DNA of 64,000 nucleotides from Zoroaster sp. YZ-2022 (GCA_029582265.1 CM055816.1:21199843-21263842), one strand, 5' to 3'. Counted from the stretch's first letter, positions 1-10,929 are shown. Numbers and translations are program-made. Notes: generated by a model from the letters alone, not told the origin.

Positions 1-530
1 AAATCATTTGTCAACGAGCGATATGAAATAAATCCATTTGAAGTTTATATGATTTTTTTTAGCAGTCCAAACAGTAGATGCACCTTTTATAAGCAGGGAT
101 GAATCCAGGGTAGCTGAAATGAAAATGAGACATCGTACAGCAAAAAGGGGTGAAACTGCCTAAAAGATGTCCACGTATATAAAGTATAGGGTAAATTTAT
201 TGCAAGGTGATGAATGGACACTTGTCCTCTTTGCCTGCCTCCTTATCCGCTAATCTTCCCCCTGGCTTCCCCGATCTGCCAATGATACTTAATAGTATTA
301 GTTTTCATGAAGCCACAAGCAAATGCATTTGTGCCTTTACGTGGTGTCTGATGAGGGAGTAAGGTTTAAAAGTGGCGGTGGTTTCTAGAGACAACGAGAG
401 GGATAGTATAAGTAGGACCCCTAGCTAACCTAGTATCCCTACACGACACTGGACCTCTCCAGATCCCCCGGTACCCCTAGATGCCCAGACTGACATTCCC
501 AATTGAAATATGTAGGATTTTTAATTTGTT
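1..530. repeat. Partial copy of dispersed repeat family A
   Basis: The sequence from the first base to about 510 matches 1434-1950 and 6605-7130 at high identity, including the shared words TTTGTCAACGAG, GACATCGTACAGC and CCCAGACTGACATTCCC. The copy enters from the left of the window and ends at a TTG microsatellite. No coding frame is conserved among the three copies, so I cannot name the family. Confidence 0.8.
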
Positions 531-532
531 TA

Positions 533-592
533 TTTTGTTGTTGTTGTTGTTATTGTTGTTGTGTTGTTGTCGTTGTTGTTGTTGTTGTTGTC
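533..592. repeat. (TTG)n microsatellite
   Basis: An imperfect run of TTG/GTT triplets with one TTA and one TCG interruption. It sits at the right edge of the partial repeat copy. A-rich filler with short A runs follows, 600-1000, in which I see no gene. Confidence 0.9.
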
Positions 593-1029
593 AAACTCGG
601 CACGAAAGGAAGAAAAATTATACCAAAAATATATTGGGGGGGGTGGATATGAATATTTAATGTTAGATGTGTTGTATGATTTATTATTAGAATTTGTAAA
701 ATCTGATTAAGAAGGGTAATAAGGGTTGTGTGTTCTAGGGTTTAATTTAAAAAAAAAAAAAAAAATTATGATGAAAATGATAATAAAAAAATAATAAAAA
801 AGTAGAAATTATTAAAAAGGGTTATTAAAGAAAATAATAAGGGTTAGGAGAAGGTTATAGCCGGCAATATAAGAGTTCTTAAACGGCTTTTTTTTTATAT
901 ATTTAAAATAATAAATAAATTAAAACAAATTTAAAAGAAGAAAAAATAGCATGACTCGTCAGGTGCAATATGCTATAAGGCTTATGGCAGGTTTCGTCTC
1001 ATGAGACTGCACAACCTGCACCCGAGCCG

Positions 1030-2850
1030 AGGTCTGTGCCCCCAGGTGCCTTCATTCAAAAATTTAAAAATAGACACTCGTCACGCATTTTAAAAAGTCG
1101 TTAAATTACCCACATCCTTGACGTGCCCCTTTCCAGATCCGCCAATGGTTTGAGACGCAATTACAATCGCGTGTTGAATTTGAATTTCAATAACATTAAT
1201 TTACTGAATTTCAATAGCATTAAATTATTAAATTAAAAGTCAAGTTCTTTGGACTTGAACTGGCTCATTAAGTGGAAACACCCGCAGTCGGCTTGTAAAT
1301 AATATATGAGAGGTTTTAGCTCTTACTGAGAACAGACTATTGAATTTTAAGCGGTTTTTGTTCGCTATTGTTGTGCTTGTAACGGTTATTATCTCACACA
1401 AAATGACAACAAAACTACAGAATATTAATATAAATCATTTGTCACCGAGAGATATGAAATTAATACATTTATTTTAATGACAGACTAATGTTATATTTAA
1501 ACAGTCCAAACAGTACAGACAACTTTTATAATCAGGGATGGATCCAGGGTAGCTGAAATGAAAATGAGACATCGTACAGCAAAAAGGGATGAAACTGCCT
1601 AAAAGGGGTCCACCTTTATAAAGTATAGGGTAAATTTATTGCAAGGTGATAAATGGGCACTTGTCCTCTTTGCCTGCTTCTTTTATCCGCTAATCTTCCC
1701 CCTGCCCCCCCCCCTATCTGCCAATGATACTTAGTATTAGTTTTCATGAAGCCATAAGCAAATGCAATTGTGCCTTTACGTGGTGTCTGATGAGGGGGTA
1801 AGGTTTAAAAGTGGCAGTGATTTCTAGAGACGACTAGAGGGATGGTATGAGTAGGACCCCTAGCTAACCTAGTACCCTTACACGACTCTGGATCTCCCCC
1901 AACTCCCCAGAACCCCTAGATGCCCAGACTGACATTCCCAATTGATGTATGTAGGATTTTTAATTTGTTTATTTTCTCGTTGTTTTTCTGCCTACGTACA
2001 CAAATGTACTGCCCACTTTTTCTTTATAGAATTTTAGAAGAAATCTTTAAGTGTTATACGTGGACGTCATGTATGTTTTGTAAAATAATAGAAATACACC
2101 AATGGCTATCGTGTCAGTGATACAATCGTTTTGAAATCATGGAAAACAGTTCAGTCTTTGTAATAACACATTGAATTATTAATGATTGAATTATTAAACA
2201 AGTGTGCGTACTTTCAATACGCGCGCGCATGACGCATATAAGTTATGAAGAGGATAGATCCAGTGGTAAGATCATACCTCTCGCTCTATCTTCTTCATAA
2301 GTTATATGCGTTTGTGTACGTAGGCTGAATTATACTTGCACAATAATTATTAAGTCATCAATGAAATTTTGAGAAATTTAAGAAGAAAATTTCAAAGTTT
2401 TATATTTGATTAATTAAATATATATTTATATTTCTCAAATATTTTCAAAAGGTGGTGTAAATTGTTATTTATTTCTTTTTCTTTCATTGAAAATGGCTAA
2501 ATTGTTCATATAACGTATTATCGTAGCAATGAGGCAGGTGTTGCGGGTTCAAAATAAACATGACAATTTGATTATGTCCAATGGACAATTCACCACAGGG
2601 TTAAGAGATGAACATGTTATGCTAACTGAAAATACGAAGTTTCAACCTGTCAGTTCCGGTCCATTGCAAACTCCTACTGGTATGGATTACAAGAGTCGCT
2701 ATTAAAAGGAGACGCCATTTAGCTAATGGCTTACTATTAGCGTTTCCCCTGCGGATGGATTGTAAATAATATATTATGAGATTTTAAATTCAGTGCTGTC
2801 AGCCTTGATATTGTACTAGTCACGATCAATATCGCACATCACAAGTATAT
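1030..2850. repeat. Dispersed repeat family A, long copy 1
   Basis: About 1.8 kb that aligns collinearly with 6250-7970. Shared landmarks run from ATAGACACTCGTCACGCATT near the left edge to TCACGATCAATAT at the right edge. It includes the section that is also present at 1-530. No open frame survives in both copies, so this is probably a non-autonomous or decayed element. In the other long copy the left edge is preceded by CAGTGGCGTA, a common start for DNA-transposon terminal repeats. Confidence 0.75.
2231..2311. repeat. Short hairpin present in only one family A copy
   Basis: ACGCATATAAGTTATGAAGA on the left pairs with TCTTCATAAGTTATATGCGT on the right around a loop of about 25 bases. The equivalent site in the other copy (near 7425-7445) lacks the hairpin and retains only one half-arm, so this is a gain or loss between repeat copies. 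Confidence 0.6.
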
Positions 2851-2859
2851 AACAAATTT

Positions 2860-3640
2860 ACAATTGACATTCATACACGACATCCAATCAGATTGATTAT
2901 TACACACACGTGATTGGCAATCGTTTACAATTGGCGATGGATCAATTGCAGCCGCAACTATCCTTTCTTTTCATAGGATGGCAATGGAACTTTTCATACT
3001 TGTTCAAAATGAATTTGTTTACTTTGTGAAAACTAAACCTTTTTAATAGCTTTGAATGCTATTAGTCTAATTTGCTAAAAATATGTATGTCTTAAACCAA
3101 TTTCTAGACTAATTTAGTGAACGTTATAAAGGCAGCTGCACGCTACAGTGTTTGTGACGTCATTGACAACCTGCGCTATTAATGAATAATTCATCGTGTC
3201 CAATTGCCATCCTACAATAACAAAATGTGTTGAGCTGGACACACAAGACTACAAAACCAAATGTGCTGAGCTGGACACACAAGACTACAATGAAAGCAAT
3301 ACACACAGTATCATATCCCTTGTGACTTTTATTGGTTCAACATTGTCAATCATTGTTCATTTACCATGACAAGAGTGAACGAACAATCCAAGTTATCAAT
3401 GACCATCAAGAAACCATCCAATGTTAATAACAGTCATAAGCAAATACCTTTCCATAACAACCTATTATTTAAAAAGGGAAACATTCTGTAGTTCCCCTTT
3501 CGTCGATTAGATTTACAGAGTAGACCAACACCAGACAAATAATGCAGTCATAACAGTATGGTATCGGTGTGATATTTCCAAGACTCTTACAAATATTTAA
3601 TAATTTTTCAGGACTCGGCATGATGGTACTATAACAGGGC
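2860..3640. other. No gene seen; one 36-bp tandem pair
   Basis: AT-rich non-coding sequence. At about 3222-3292 a 36-bp unit containing GAGCTGGACACACAAGACTA occurs twice in tandem. Nothing else is recognisable. Confidence 0.6.
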
Positions 3641-4050
3641 TAACAAGGTTAATGTCAACTATACTATCCTGATTGAGATATATACTACCCTGATTGAGAT
3701 ATATACTTATCCTGATTGAAACCCTATACAATGTTTTCCCAATCAGGATACAATAAGGGACCAATTGAGAAACCCTTGGATGACAGCTACGCCTGCTAAA
3801 ATAGGGCTGCCACGCCTTACCTTGGTGGGCTATCCTGGTGGGGTCCAGTAATATCCTCATTGGGGGAATAGGATCCTAATCAGGGTAGTATGGTTACCGA
3901 TGACCATATGAACATTAGTCAAAGGCATCCTGATTGAGGTGCAGTACTATCCTGATTGGGAGAACAGGGTCCTAATCAGGGTACAAGTATCTCCTAATCA
4001 GGGTACAAGTATCTCCCAATCAGGGTAGTACGGTTGCCAATGACCCCTGA
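3640..4050. repeat. Array of CCTGATTG / CAATCAGG dyads
   Basis: The octamer CCTGATTG (or its close variants CCTAATCAGG and CCTCATTG) occurs about a dozen times in both orientations within 400 bp. Spacers are short, such as GAGATATATACT and GTACAAGTATCTC. Head-to-head copies create several small dyads. No coding frame is credible here. Confidence 0.7.
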
Positions 4051-4059
4051 GACTGTTAA

Positions 4060-4925
4060 TGTGATTACAGGGTAGCATGTTTCTATATACCTGACCTTTG
4101 ACTTCCATAATCAACAATGTTGTAACACCACATCATATAATAGCAACGAAATAATTATGTGAAATTTAAGTCCCAATCAATGCCTTATAAGGTTATTTGT
4201 TTTATAATTCAACCTGCGTACAGTGGCCAGGCTAAGAACATGTGGCCTCATGGGCAGGTTTTCATAGGATTTGGCATAGACTGGCCACACTGAGCAGGTG
4301 GTATGTTTACCATGTGTCCACTATAAGAGGTTTAACTGTATGGTAATAAGCAGCTAATATTTTGCTTACTCGATGTTTTTACATTTGTAATTTCATAACA
4401 CTACTGACTGTACAGTACAGAAAAAAGGTACACTAACTTTGCCTGATGATTGTGGCTAGCAAGTGAGTGATCCAATACACTTACACAGTGATGGTATGAA
4501 GGTGCACACACACAGTGCCTAAATTTCCTGTTAACTGATGAAATATGCTTATATCTAGTAGATGATTTCTGCTTTTGTTAGCATAAAATATCTAGTAGCG
4601 CTATGAAATTGGCCTCCACAAATTACTGTGCTTGGAATGGTTATTTGGTTATTGCTATGCTTTCATTTATCTCATATTTCTCGGGCTCTTTTCATTCAAT
4701 TCTTTTTTCCAAACCATTTCCCACCAAATACAACTCTTCCATGAAAAACAAGTTATAACCAAACAGCTTTGAATCAAATTTTAGTTCCCTTAGATGCAAC
4801 CCTCTCCAACCCCTTCCTCCCACCCCCACCCCACCGGAAAAAAAATAAAATAAAATCTCAAAAAAAAAATAATAAAAAGTACCTGAAAATTTATTCCAAT
4901 AAGAAAAATAAGGAAGCTGCAATTT
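4060..4925. other. No gene seen
   Basis: Non-coding AT-rich sequence with a C-rich patch and short A runs around 4800-4880. An open frame on the minus strand is low-complexity and matches nothing that I recognise. Confidence 0.5.
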
Positions 4926-5141
4926 TTGGGTCACCTTGTGAGTAAAGATGGGTTTCAACGGCTGCTCCTTGATGGCAGATTGGATAGTAAAAGGGGAGTT
5001 GGAAGGCCAAGAGACTCGTGGTCTGGAGATATTAGAGAGTGGTGCAGAACGACGTATGGTGGATATGTCCGAATGGCACAACACAGAGGGAGGTGGAGGT
5101 CCATGACAGCTAATCTGCTAGGAGCAGAGGACACCCATAGA
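4926..5141 (+). pseudogene. C-terminal tail of a non-LTR retrotransposon reverse transcriptase
   Basis: An open frame of 72 codons contains KRGVGRPRDSW followed by DIREW and, about 15 residues on, RMAQHRGRWRSM. This is the conserved tail found after the RT domain of many LINEs of the RTE/CR1/Jockey type: a basic G-R-P-R motif, then W..D.REW, then A..R..W. The fragment is 5'-truncated: no RT palm motifs lie upstream. It ends in a GATA-type microsatellite at 5136-5157, as expected for a LINE 3' end. The exact clade cannot be fixed from so short a piece. Confidence 0.7.
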
Positions 5142-5159
5142 TAGATAGATAGAGATAGA

Positions 5160-5880
5160 CTGACCACTAGATGACCATCGGCCAAACTTTATGAAAATCC
5201 CCAGATAGATGAAATACATTGAAAATGTGAAAGCGACATTTTTTTTTTCATTAAATGACCACTGCTGACCGATAGGTGACCACTGGCCAACATCTGTGTA
5301 TTCGAGCCAATGAAGCATTGGACCAAGTTAGGCTGCAATCGGCTAAAGAATGTGGTAGAAGGAGCTATTTGTAAATATTGATTATAATTAAATGACCACT
5401 ACTGACAGCTAGATGACCATCGGCCAAACTTTATGAAAATCCCCAGATAGATGAAATACATTAAAAATGTGAAAAGACATTTTTAAATTTTTTCATAAAA
5501 TGACCACTGCTGACGGATAAGTGATCACTGGCCGAAATCTGTGTACACCCCAAATGGTACTCGAGTCAATGAAGCATTGGACCAAGTTAGGCTGGAATCA
5601 GCTAAAGAATGTGGGAGAAGAAGCATTCTGTAAATATTCATGAAATGACCACTGCTGACCGATAGGTGACCACTGGCCGAAATCTGTGTACACCCCAAAT
5701 GGGGCTCGAGTCAATGAAGCATTGGACCAAGTTAGGCTGCAATCGGCTAAAGAATGTGGGAGAAGAAGCATTTTGTAAATATTCATGAAATGACCACTAC
5801 TGACCACCAGATGACCATTGGCCAAATTTTATTAACATCCCTAGATAAGGCAGGTGTCAAGAGTTATGGCCATTTTTATT
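5160..5880. repeat. Complex tandem repeat, about 143- and 244-bp periods
   Basis: Words such as GATGACCATCGGCCAAACTT, AAGCATTGGACCAAGTTAGG and GCTAAAGAATGTGG recur in order. One period of about 244 bp links 5160 with 5404, and one of about 143 bp links 5504, 5647 and 5790. The short open frames over it on both strands are by-products of the repeat. A GAAA run lies at 5905-5922. Confidence 0.85.
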
Positions 5881-5934
5881 TTGGTCACGTGACCGTTTGC
5901 CCGAAGAAAGAAAGAAAGAAAGAATTTTTAGATT

Positions 5935-6025
5935 ACAATATATCAGCCTGCTTCGCAGGGCTGATATAAAGAGAAAAAAAAAATTGCATTACAATATATC
6001 AGCCTGCTTCGCAGGGCTGATATAA
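5935..6025. repeat. Twice-repeated hairpin TATCAGCC...GGCTGATA
   Basis: A 26-30 bp near-palindrome (arms TATCAGCC and GGCTGATA, centre TGCTTCGCAG) occurs at 5941-5968 and again at 5997-6024. The two are separated by an A-rich spacer. Both copies carry the same flank ATTACAATA. This looks like the 3' end module of the preceding tandem block, or a small foldback sequence. Confidence 0.75.
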
Positions 6026-6183
6026 TTAACGCAGAAAATACGTCTTTAGGAAGCAAACTGCAAAGTTTCCCAAGTTTCACCTCTCTTAGGAAATATTTGT
6101 TTTGGGTTTTTGTTTTGGAACTTAAAGGTAAGATTTAGGGTCAGTTTTCTTTGAGTTTATCGCATTGTATTGACATCTAAACT

Positions 6184-7970
6184 CAGTGGCGTACCGGGGG
6201 CACGGTGGGAACGAGGGAACGGAGACACGTGCCTTCCTCCCAGCCGACGTCTGTGCCCCAAAGTGACCCCATTCAAAATTTTGAAAATAGACACTCGTCA
6301 CGCATTTTAAAAAGTCGTTAAATTACATATTATGGTTTGAGGCGCACCTCGAGTGTTGAATTTGTATTTCAATAACATTAATTTACTGAATTTCAATAAC
6401 ATTCAATTACTAAATTATAAGTCAAGGCCTTGGCCTTTGAACTGGCTCATTAAGTGGAAACACACGCAGTCGGCTTGTCAATATTTATGAGAGGTTTAAA
6501 TTCTTACTGAGAACAGACTATTAAATTTTAAGCGGTTTTATTCAGTAATGTTGTGCTTGTAACGGTTATTATCTCAAACAAAATGACAACAAAACTACCG
6601 AATATTAATATAAATAATTTGTCAACGAGAGATATGAAATTAATAAATTTGTTTTTGATGACAAACTAATATTATCTTTAACAGTCCAAACAGTACAGAC
6701 ACCTTTTATAATCAGGGGTGGATCCAGGGTAGCCGAAATGAAAATGAGACATCGTACAGCAAAAAGGGGTGAAACTGCCTCAAAGGGGTCCACGTTTATA
6801 AAGTATATGGTAAATTTATTGCAAGGTGATGAATGGACACTTGTCCTCTTTGCCTGCCTCCTTTACCTGGTAATCGTCCCTCTGCCTCCTCTATCTGCCA
6901 ATGATACTTGGTATTAGTTTTCATGAAGCCATAAGCAAATGCATTTATGCCTTTACGTGGTGTCTGACGAGGGGGTAAGGTTTAAAAGTGGCAATGATTT
7001 GTAGTGACGACGAGAGGGATGGTATAAGTAGGACCCCCTAGCTAACCTAGTACCCCTACACGACTATGGACCTCTCCCAATCCCCCGGAACCAATAGATG
7101 CCCAGACTGACATTCCCAATTGATGTATGTAGGATTTTTAATTTGTTTATTTTCTCGTTGTTATTCTGCCGACATACAGAAATGTACTGCCCACTGTTTT
7201 TCTTTATAGAATTCTAGAAGAAATCGTTAAGTGTTATACTTGGACGTGATGTATGTTTTGTAAAACAATAGAAATAATTATACCAATGGCTACCGTCTCA
7301 GCGATAGGATCGTTTTGAAATCATGGAAAACAGTTCAGTTTTTGTAATAACACATTGAATTAATATTGCCTTGGAGTCACAAGTTGAAAACAAGTGTGCG
7401 TGCTTTCAATACGCGCGCGTACGACGCGTTAGTTATATGCATTTGTGTATACGTAGCCAGAATTACACTTGCACAATAATTATTAAAAGTGATTAAAGAA
7501 ATTTCTAAAAATTTAAGAAGAAAATGTTAAAGTTTTATTTTGGATTAAGTACTTAGTTGTTAGTTGCTATTTCTTTTTCTTTCATTGAATTGTTGTTATA
7601 ACGTATCATAACATCGTAGCAATGAGGCAGGTGTTGCGGGATTCAAGGTTACAAATAAACTGGACAAGATAATTAGGCCTATGTGCAATGACCAATTCAC
7701 CATGAATATGTTGTGCGAGCTGAAAATAAGAAGTTTCAACCTATCAGTTCCGGTCCATTACAAACTCCTACTGGTATCGATAACAAGAGTCAATTTATGC
7801 TATTAAAAGGAAAAGCCATTTCGACTAATGGCCTGCTATTAGTGTTTCCTCTGCGGATGGATTGTAAATAATATATATTATGAGAATTTACGCTCTTATA
7901 AATTCACTGCGGTCAGCCTTGATATTGTCCTCGTCACGATCAATATTGCACACAAATAACAGCTCACATG
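6184..7970. repeat. Dispersed repeat family A, long copy 2
   Basis: Collinear with 1030-2850 over its whole length, with small indels. It starts just after CAGTGGCGTACC at 6185, which resembles the terminal inverted repeat of several DNA-transposon groups, though I cannot find a matching inverted end. Non-coding. Confidence 0.75.
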
Positions 7971-7974
7971 TTTA

Positions 7975-8200
7975 AAGCTACAGTTAAGTATTATTACTAA
8001 CAACAATCCACAAATGCCCCTACCCTATAATTTCATAATGGCTATAGACTGGTGATATAACAAGAACAAATACGTGTCTAATGATTCAACACTAATTACT
8101 CCCCCCCCCCCCCAAAGTACTGGCGTCGATCGCTACTAAGAAGGTTTTGTTGGGGGGGGGGGTGGGGGGAGCATGCAATGAGTTAGTATGGTAGTAGAAG
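7975..8200. other. Poly-C and poly-G tracts, no gene
   Basis: A run of 14 C at 8101-8114 is followed 35 bp later by a G-rich run at 8151-8170. The two tracts could pair as a hairpin. Nothing else is identifiable. Confidence 0.6.
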
Positions 8201-8440
8201 ATGAAATATAGGTGCTACCCGGAAAAAAATGGTATAAAGCTGGTTTTGGTGTCAAACGAAGCAGAATTCTGAGTAGAACAACATATCCAAAATCCGCAAA
8301 AATCCTCTTTGGGAATTTTTTTATAGGTATTTGAATTCTTTTATTTTTTCGCATTGATATTGTGATAAAGAATGATGGTGCAATCCCATTCAGTGACACT
8401 CCATCTTTGTTGACTTTTTGTTTTTGTTTCTCAAGATGCA
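8200..8440 (+). repeat. Left arm of diverged inverted repeat around PLE 1
   Basis: The segment holding ATGGTATAAAG, ACAACATATCCAAAATCCG and ATCCTCTTTGGGAATTTT matches the reverse complement of 10720-10925 with moderate divergence. The pair flanks the minus-strand Penelope-like ORF. Inverted terminal repeats are known for Penelope-like elements, but the divergence here means the relationship is inferred. Confidence 0.6.
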
Positions 8441-8613
8441 TTTGTTATACAAAATGAAATAGAGTGAATCCGTATCTGACTATTTCCAATGTTTGTCCAT
8501 TAACAATAACATTTGTGGGAATAGTAGGCCTTATGTTTGAAGGTACCAATAATGACCGATCGGTCAAAAATGGGGAATCGTGTAGAAGAGACAGGATATT
8601 TTTTTTCAGATCC

Positions 8614-8679
8614 TTTAGTAGCAATAGCTAAGCTTTCATGCCTCACTTGGCAATCATCAGTTGCATGTAATGGTCCAAA
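8614..8679 (-). ncRNA. Type-I hammerhead ribozyme fold downstream of PLE 1 ORF
   Basis: Reading the minus strand: CTGATGA (8660-8654), then helix II TGCC/GGCA with loop AAGTGA. GAAA follows (8637-8634). Helix III is AGC/GCT with a TTA loop. The cleavage triplet is CUA, ending at 8625. Helix I is TTGC (8624-8621) with GCAA (8664-8661), and an outer helix CTAAA/TTTGG (8618-8614 with 8679-8675) lies beyond an asymmetric internal loop. All core positions (CUGAUGA, GAAA, NUH) are present; one oddity is a U-U mismatch at the base of helix II. It lies about 130 bp past the ORF stop, on the same strand. Hammerheads in PLE terminal repeats are an established association. Confidence 0.6.
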
Positions 8680-8791
8680 TTAAGGAACCGGGTGGTCTCC
8701 TGTCTTATTTTTAAGATAAGACATTGAATTGATGTTCTTTTCAAACAGTTGTAATGTGTTCGTTTTGTTTGAGTGAGAGAGTTCGTTGATT

Positions 8792-10010
8792 TTATGTGAT
8801 TTGTTCCTCTAAAAAGGAAAGCAGAACATTAAGGGTTTCATCTGGTTCTTCGAAAAAACCAGAGTCGTATGGGGTAGGAGTGAGTTTCTCAGTTGATCCT
8901 TTTGGATCTGTGTTTGTGAGATTTGCTCGGATTAGTTTCTCCCGGCGAATGTTTTGGGCCTTTCTGAATGCAACAAAGGGTTGTTTCGGAAATATTTCCG
9001 AGAGTTGTTGGTTTTGTTGTAGATCTGTATGCAGCCGTGTTAGTCAGGTAGAATAAGATATATATATTTAATGGTAGATGCAATCTGATGAAGTAGCTGT
9101 ACCTACGAGAGCTTATGCCCATTTTTAAGTTTAGTTAGTCTTAAAAGTGCTACCATTTATATATATATCTGGTTTTGTTGTATCAGCGGCCAGTGTTTGT
9201 TTACTGCTTGTTTCACATCTTTGTGGTTAACGAATGGATTATAGGTTATTGAGAAAACCAGTGGTACTTCCTTGTTTTGTTTACCTTTTGGTATCTTGTG
9301 AATCAGTTTGGCTCGGTTTGCCAGTGACACTTTGTGTGTTGCGTTGTTTATCTCAGTTTGATTATACCCTCTGGCTGATAGTTTTTGTGAGAGAATCTTG
9401 ACTTTTTCTACGAAATCTTCCTCACTGTTGGTATTTCTTGCATATCGGAGAGTTTCTCCGTAGATAACATTTGCTTTGAATACATGGGGTGGGTGTGATG
9501 AGGTTATTATGTGTAGAAACTGATATGTTTCTGTTGGTTTGGTGTACACGTTTGTGTCAATTATGCCAGTTTCACGGAAGAGTTTTCCTTTGAAAATGGT
9601 TAAGTCAAGATAATCGATTGAGGTTTTTGAGGCCTCGTATGTGAATTTGAGATTTGCTTGCAACTGATTCATGGTGTTTATGATATTCTTGTCACGTTCT
9701 TTTTCTGAGTTCTCAGACGAATATGAGCAAGTTGAAATGTTGTGGCTTCCAACTAGTTTTCGAGCGTTTGCACTCTGTGTGGTTTTTGGATGCCAAGTGG
9801 ATGATGGTTTGAAAGGGTGGGTTTTGGAAGTTTTGTTACGCATTAGGTATGCAATTCTCAATTTTCTATGAAAAGTGTTAAAATCACTCAAAAGATAAAA
9901 ACGGGTTTGTATAGCAGGGGTTGGAACGAGGTTTAAATCTTTATCCAAAGCAAGTTTTTTAATTTGAAATAGTTTTGCTTTGAATAGGTTTGTGATTAAT
10001 TGTTCACTTT
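8792..10010 (-). pseudogene. Penelope-like element (PLE 1) reverse transcriptase, internally deleted
   Basis: The minus-strand frame runs from a stop near 10010 to TAA at 8794-8792, interrupted only by the insertion at 9022-9170. The N-terminal part has LNLVPTP and FKPSSTWHP, typical of the leader before a PLE RT core. It then jumps to post-palm motifs: YLDLTIFKG, DTNVYTKPTETYQFLH, SSHPPHVFKA and KHWPLI. After the insertion the frame resumes with EIFPKQPFVAFRKAQNI, which is the usual end of the PLE RT region. The central RT motifs, including the catalytic YxDD, are missing, so an internal deletion removed the palm. No GIY-YIG endonuclease follows. The start codon is not preserved. This is a dead, non-autonomous copy. 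Confidence 0.75.
9022..9170 (+). mobile_element. 149-bp insertion with hammerhead-like core inside PLE 1
   Basis: The 149 bp are flanked by a perfect 12-bp direct repeat GGTTTTGTTGTA (9010-9021 and 9171-9182). Removing the insert and one repeat restores the host PLE reading frame exactly. The insert contains GCAGCCGTGTTAGTC, then an inverted pair ATGGTAG/CTACCAT around CTGATGA (9085-9091), a GTAG/CTAC hairpin and GAGAGCTTATGC. This resembles a hammerhead module that I recall from PLE-derived repeats in vertebrates. The GAGA in place of GAAA should abolish cleavage. It is probably a short retrotransposed PLE terminal repeat or a retrozyme-like sequence. Confidence 0.75.
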
Positions 10011-10254
10011 GTTATTCTAGTGTAGTGAGTAGACTAATTGGGTAATGTTTGGTTTTATATGAGCGTTCAAGGGAAAATTATTTCAATTTTCGTTTTGATT
10101 GTGAACGTTTCGCTACCTTTGTGAATTTCCGGTTTGCCATAGTCGGGAGATAGTTATGTGCTAAATAATATATATACTTTTTATATTTATATTATATTAA
10201 TTAGATAATATGGCAGACAGATGGCATGAAATGTCTCTTTTGAGAAGTTGTGGT

Positions 10255-10270
10255 GGTCCTGAAAAGGACT
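10255..10270 (-). other. Histone-mRNA-type stem-loop in a dispersed repeat
   Basis: On the minus strand the 16-mer AGTCCTTTTCAGGACC fits the histone 3' stem-loop consensus GGYYCUUYUHAGRRCC except for its first base. The flank (CCACC before, ACCACAACTTCTCAAAAGAG after) relates it to the repeats at 14425, 33661 and 61616. No histone gene is nearby. Confidence 0.5.
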
Positions 10271-10309
10271 GGTGGAAATTGAAATATTTTGAAAGTGCTG
10301 ACTTAATCT

Positions 10310-10596
10310 TGGCCGCTTCTTTCCCCGTGTTGGGGGTGGCTGAGGATGGTACCACGGGCTAGCGTCTTCAGTGGGTCTTTAACGTCTGCCTTATATAGAT
10401 TAGGAGTGAAGGCAGACGGGGCCTACATTTTAGTGTCCTAATCCGAGAAGACTGGAAACACAGGAGAAATAACTTCAACTCACATGAGATAGGTCAGAAT
10501 CGAGACGTGAACCCAGAAACCAGGTCCAAGTCGGGAATCGAACTCAGGTCACAGTGGTGAGAGACAAGTGGGTTAACCACTCGGCCACCCATGCTT
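10310..10596 (-). mobile_element. tRNA-derived SINE (minus strand)
   Basis: Reading the minus strand, the head has a class-II tRNA-like A box TGGCCGAGTGG (complement of 10577-10587) and B box GTTCGATTCC (complement of 10534-10543), spaced as in tRNA-Ser/Leu. The body continues to about 10310 with an internal inverted pair around GTCTGCC/GGCAGAC. It is distinct in body sequence from the SINEs at 14.8, 19.9 and 40.2 kb. It lies inside the flanks of PLE 1. Confidence 0.7.
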
Positions 10597-10719
10597 CTTG
10601 TGTGTGTGTGGGAGGGGGGGGGTCGGGCTTATCCCCGAGGTAATGTGGTAATAACTTTTTTAGTTCACAGTAAAGTAACAATTTTCAGCAACTTAGACTT
10701 TGCATTTTTTTCAATGAAG

Positions 10720-10925
10720 GTGAATGAACCGCCAAAAGTCACATAAAATCCTTGATTGTTTACCTTTTCCATACAAAAACATGCAAAAATGTGCAAAATA
10801 TTCAAACACTCATAAAACAAAATTCCCAAAGAGGATTTTTCCGGATTTTGGATATGTTGTACTATGGCACATTCTGCTCATCTGGTGTAAAAATCATCTT
10901 TATACCATTTTCCCCCGGTCATAAT
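10720..10925 (-). repeat. Right arm of diverged inverted repeat around PLE 1
   Basis: Reverse-complement match to 8200-8440, sharing CCCAAAGAGGATTTT, CCGGATTTTGGATATGTTGT and TTTATACCATTTT in inverted order. Confidence 0.6.
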
Positions 10926-10929
10926 GCTT

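Noticed and set aside
9085..9113. Active hammerhead in the 149-bp insert
   Set aside because: GAGA replaces the invariant GAAA and helix I has a bulge, so I treat it as a decayed ribozyme.
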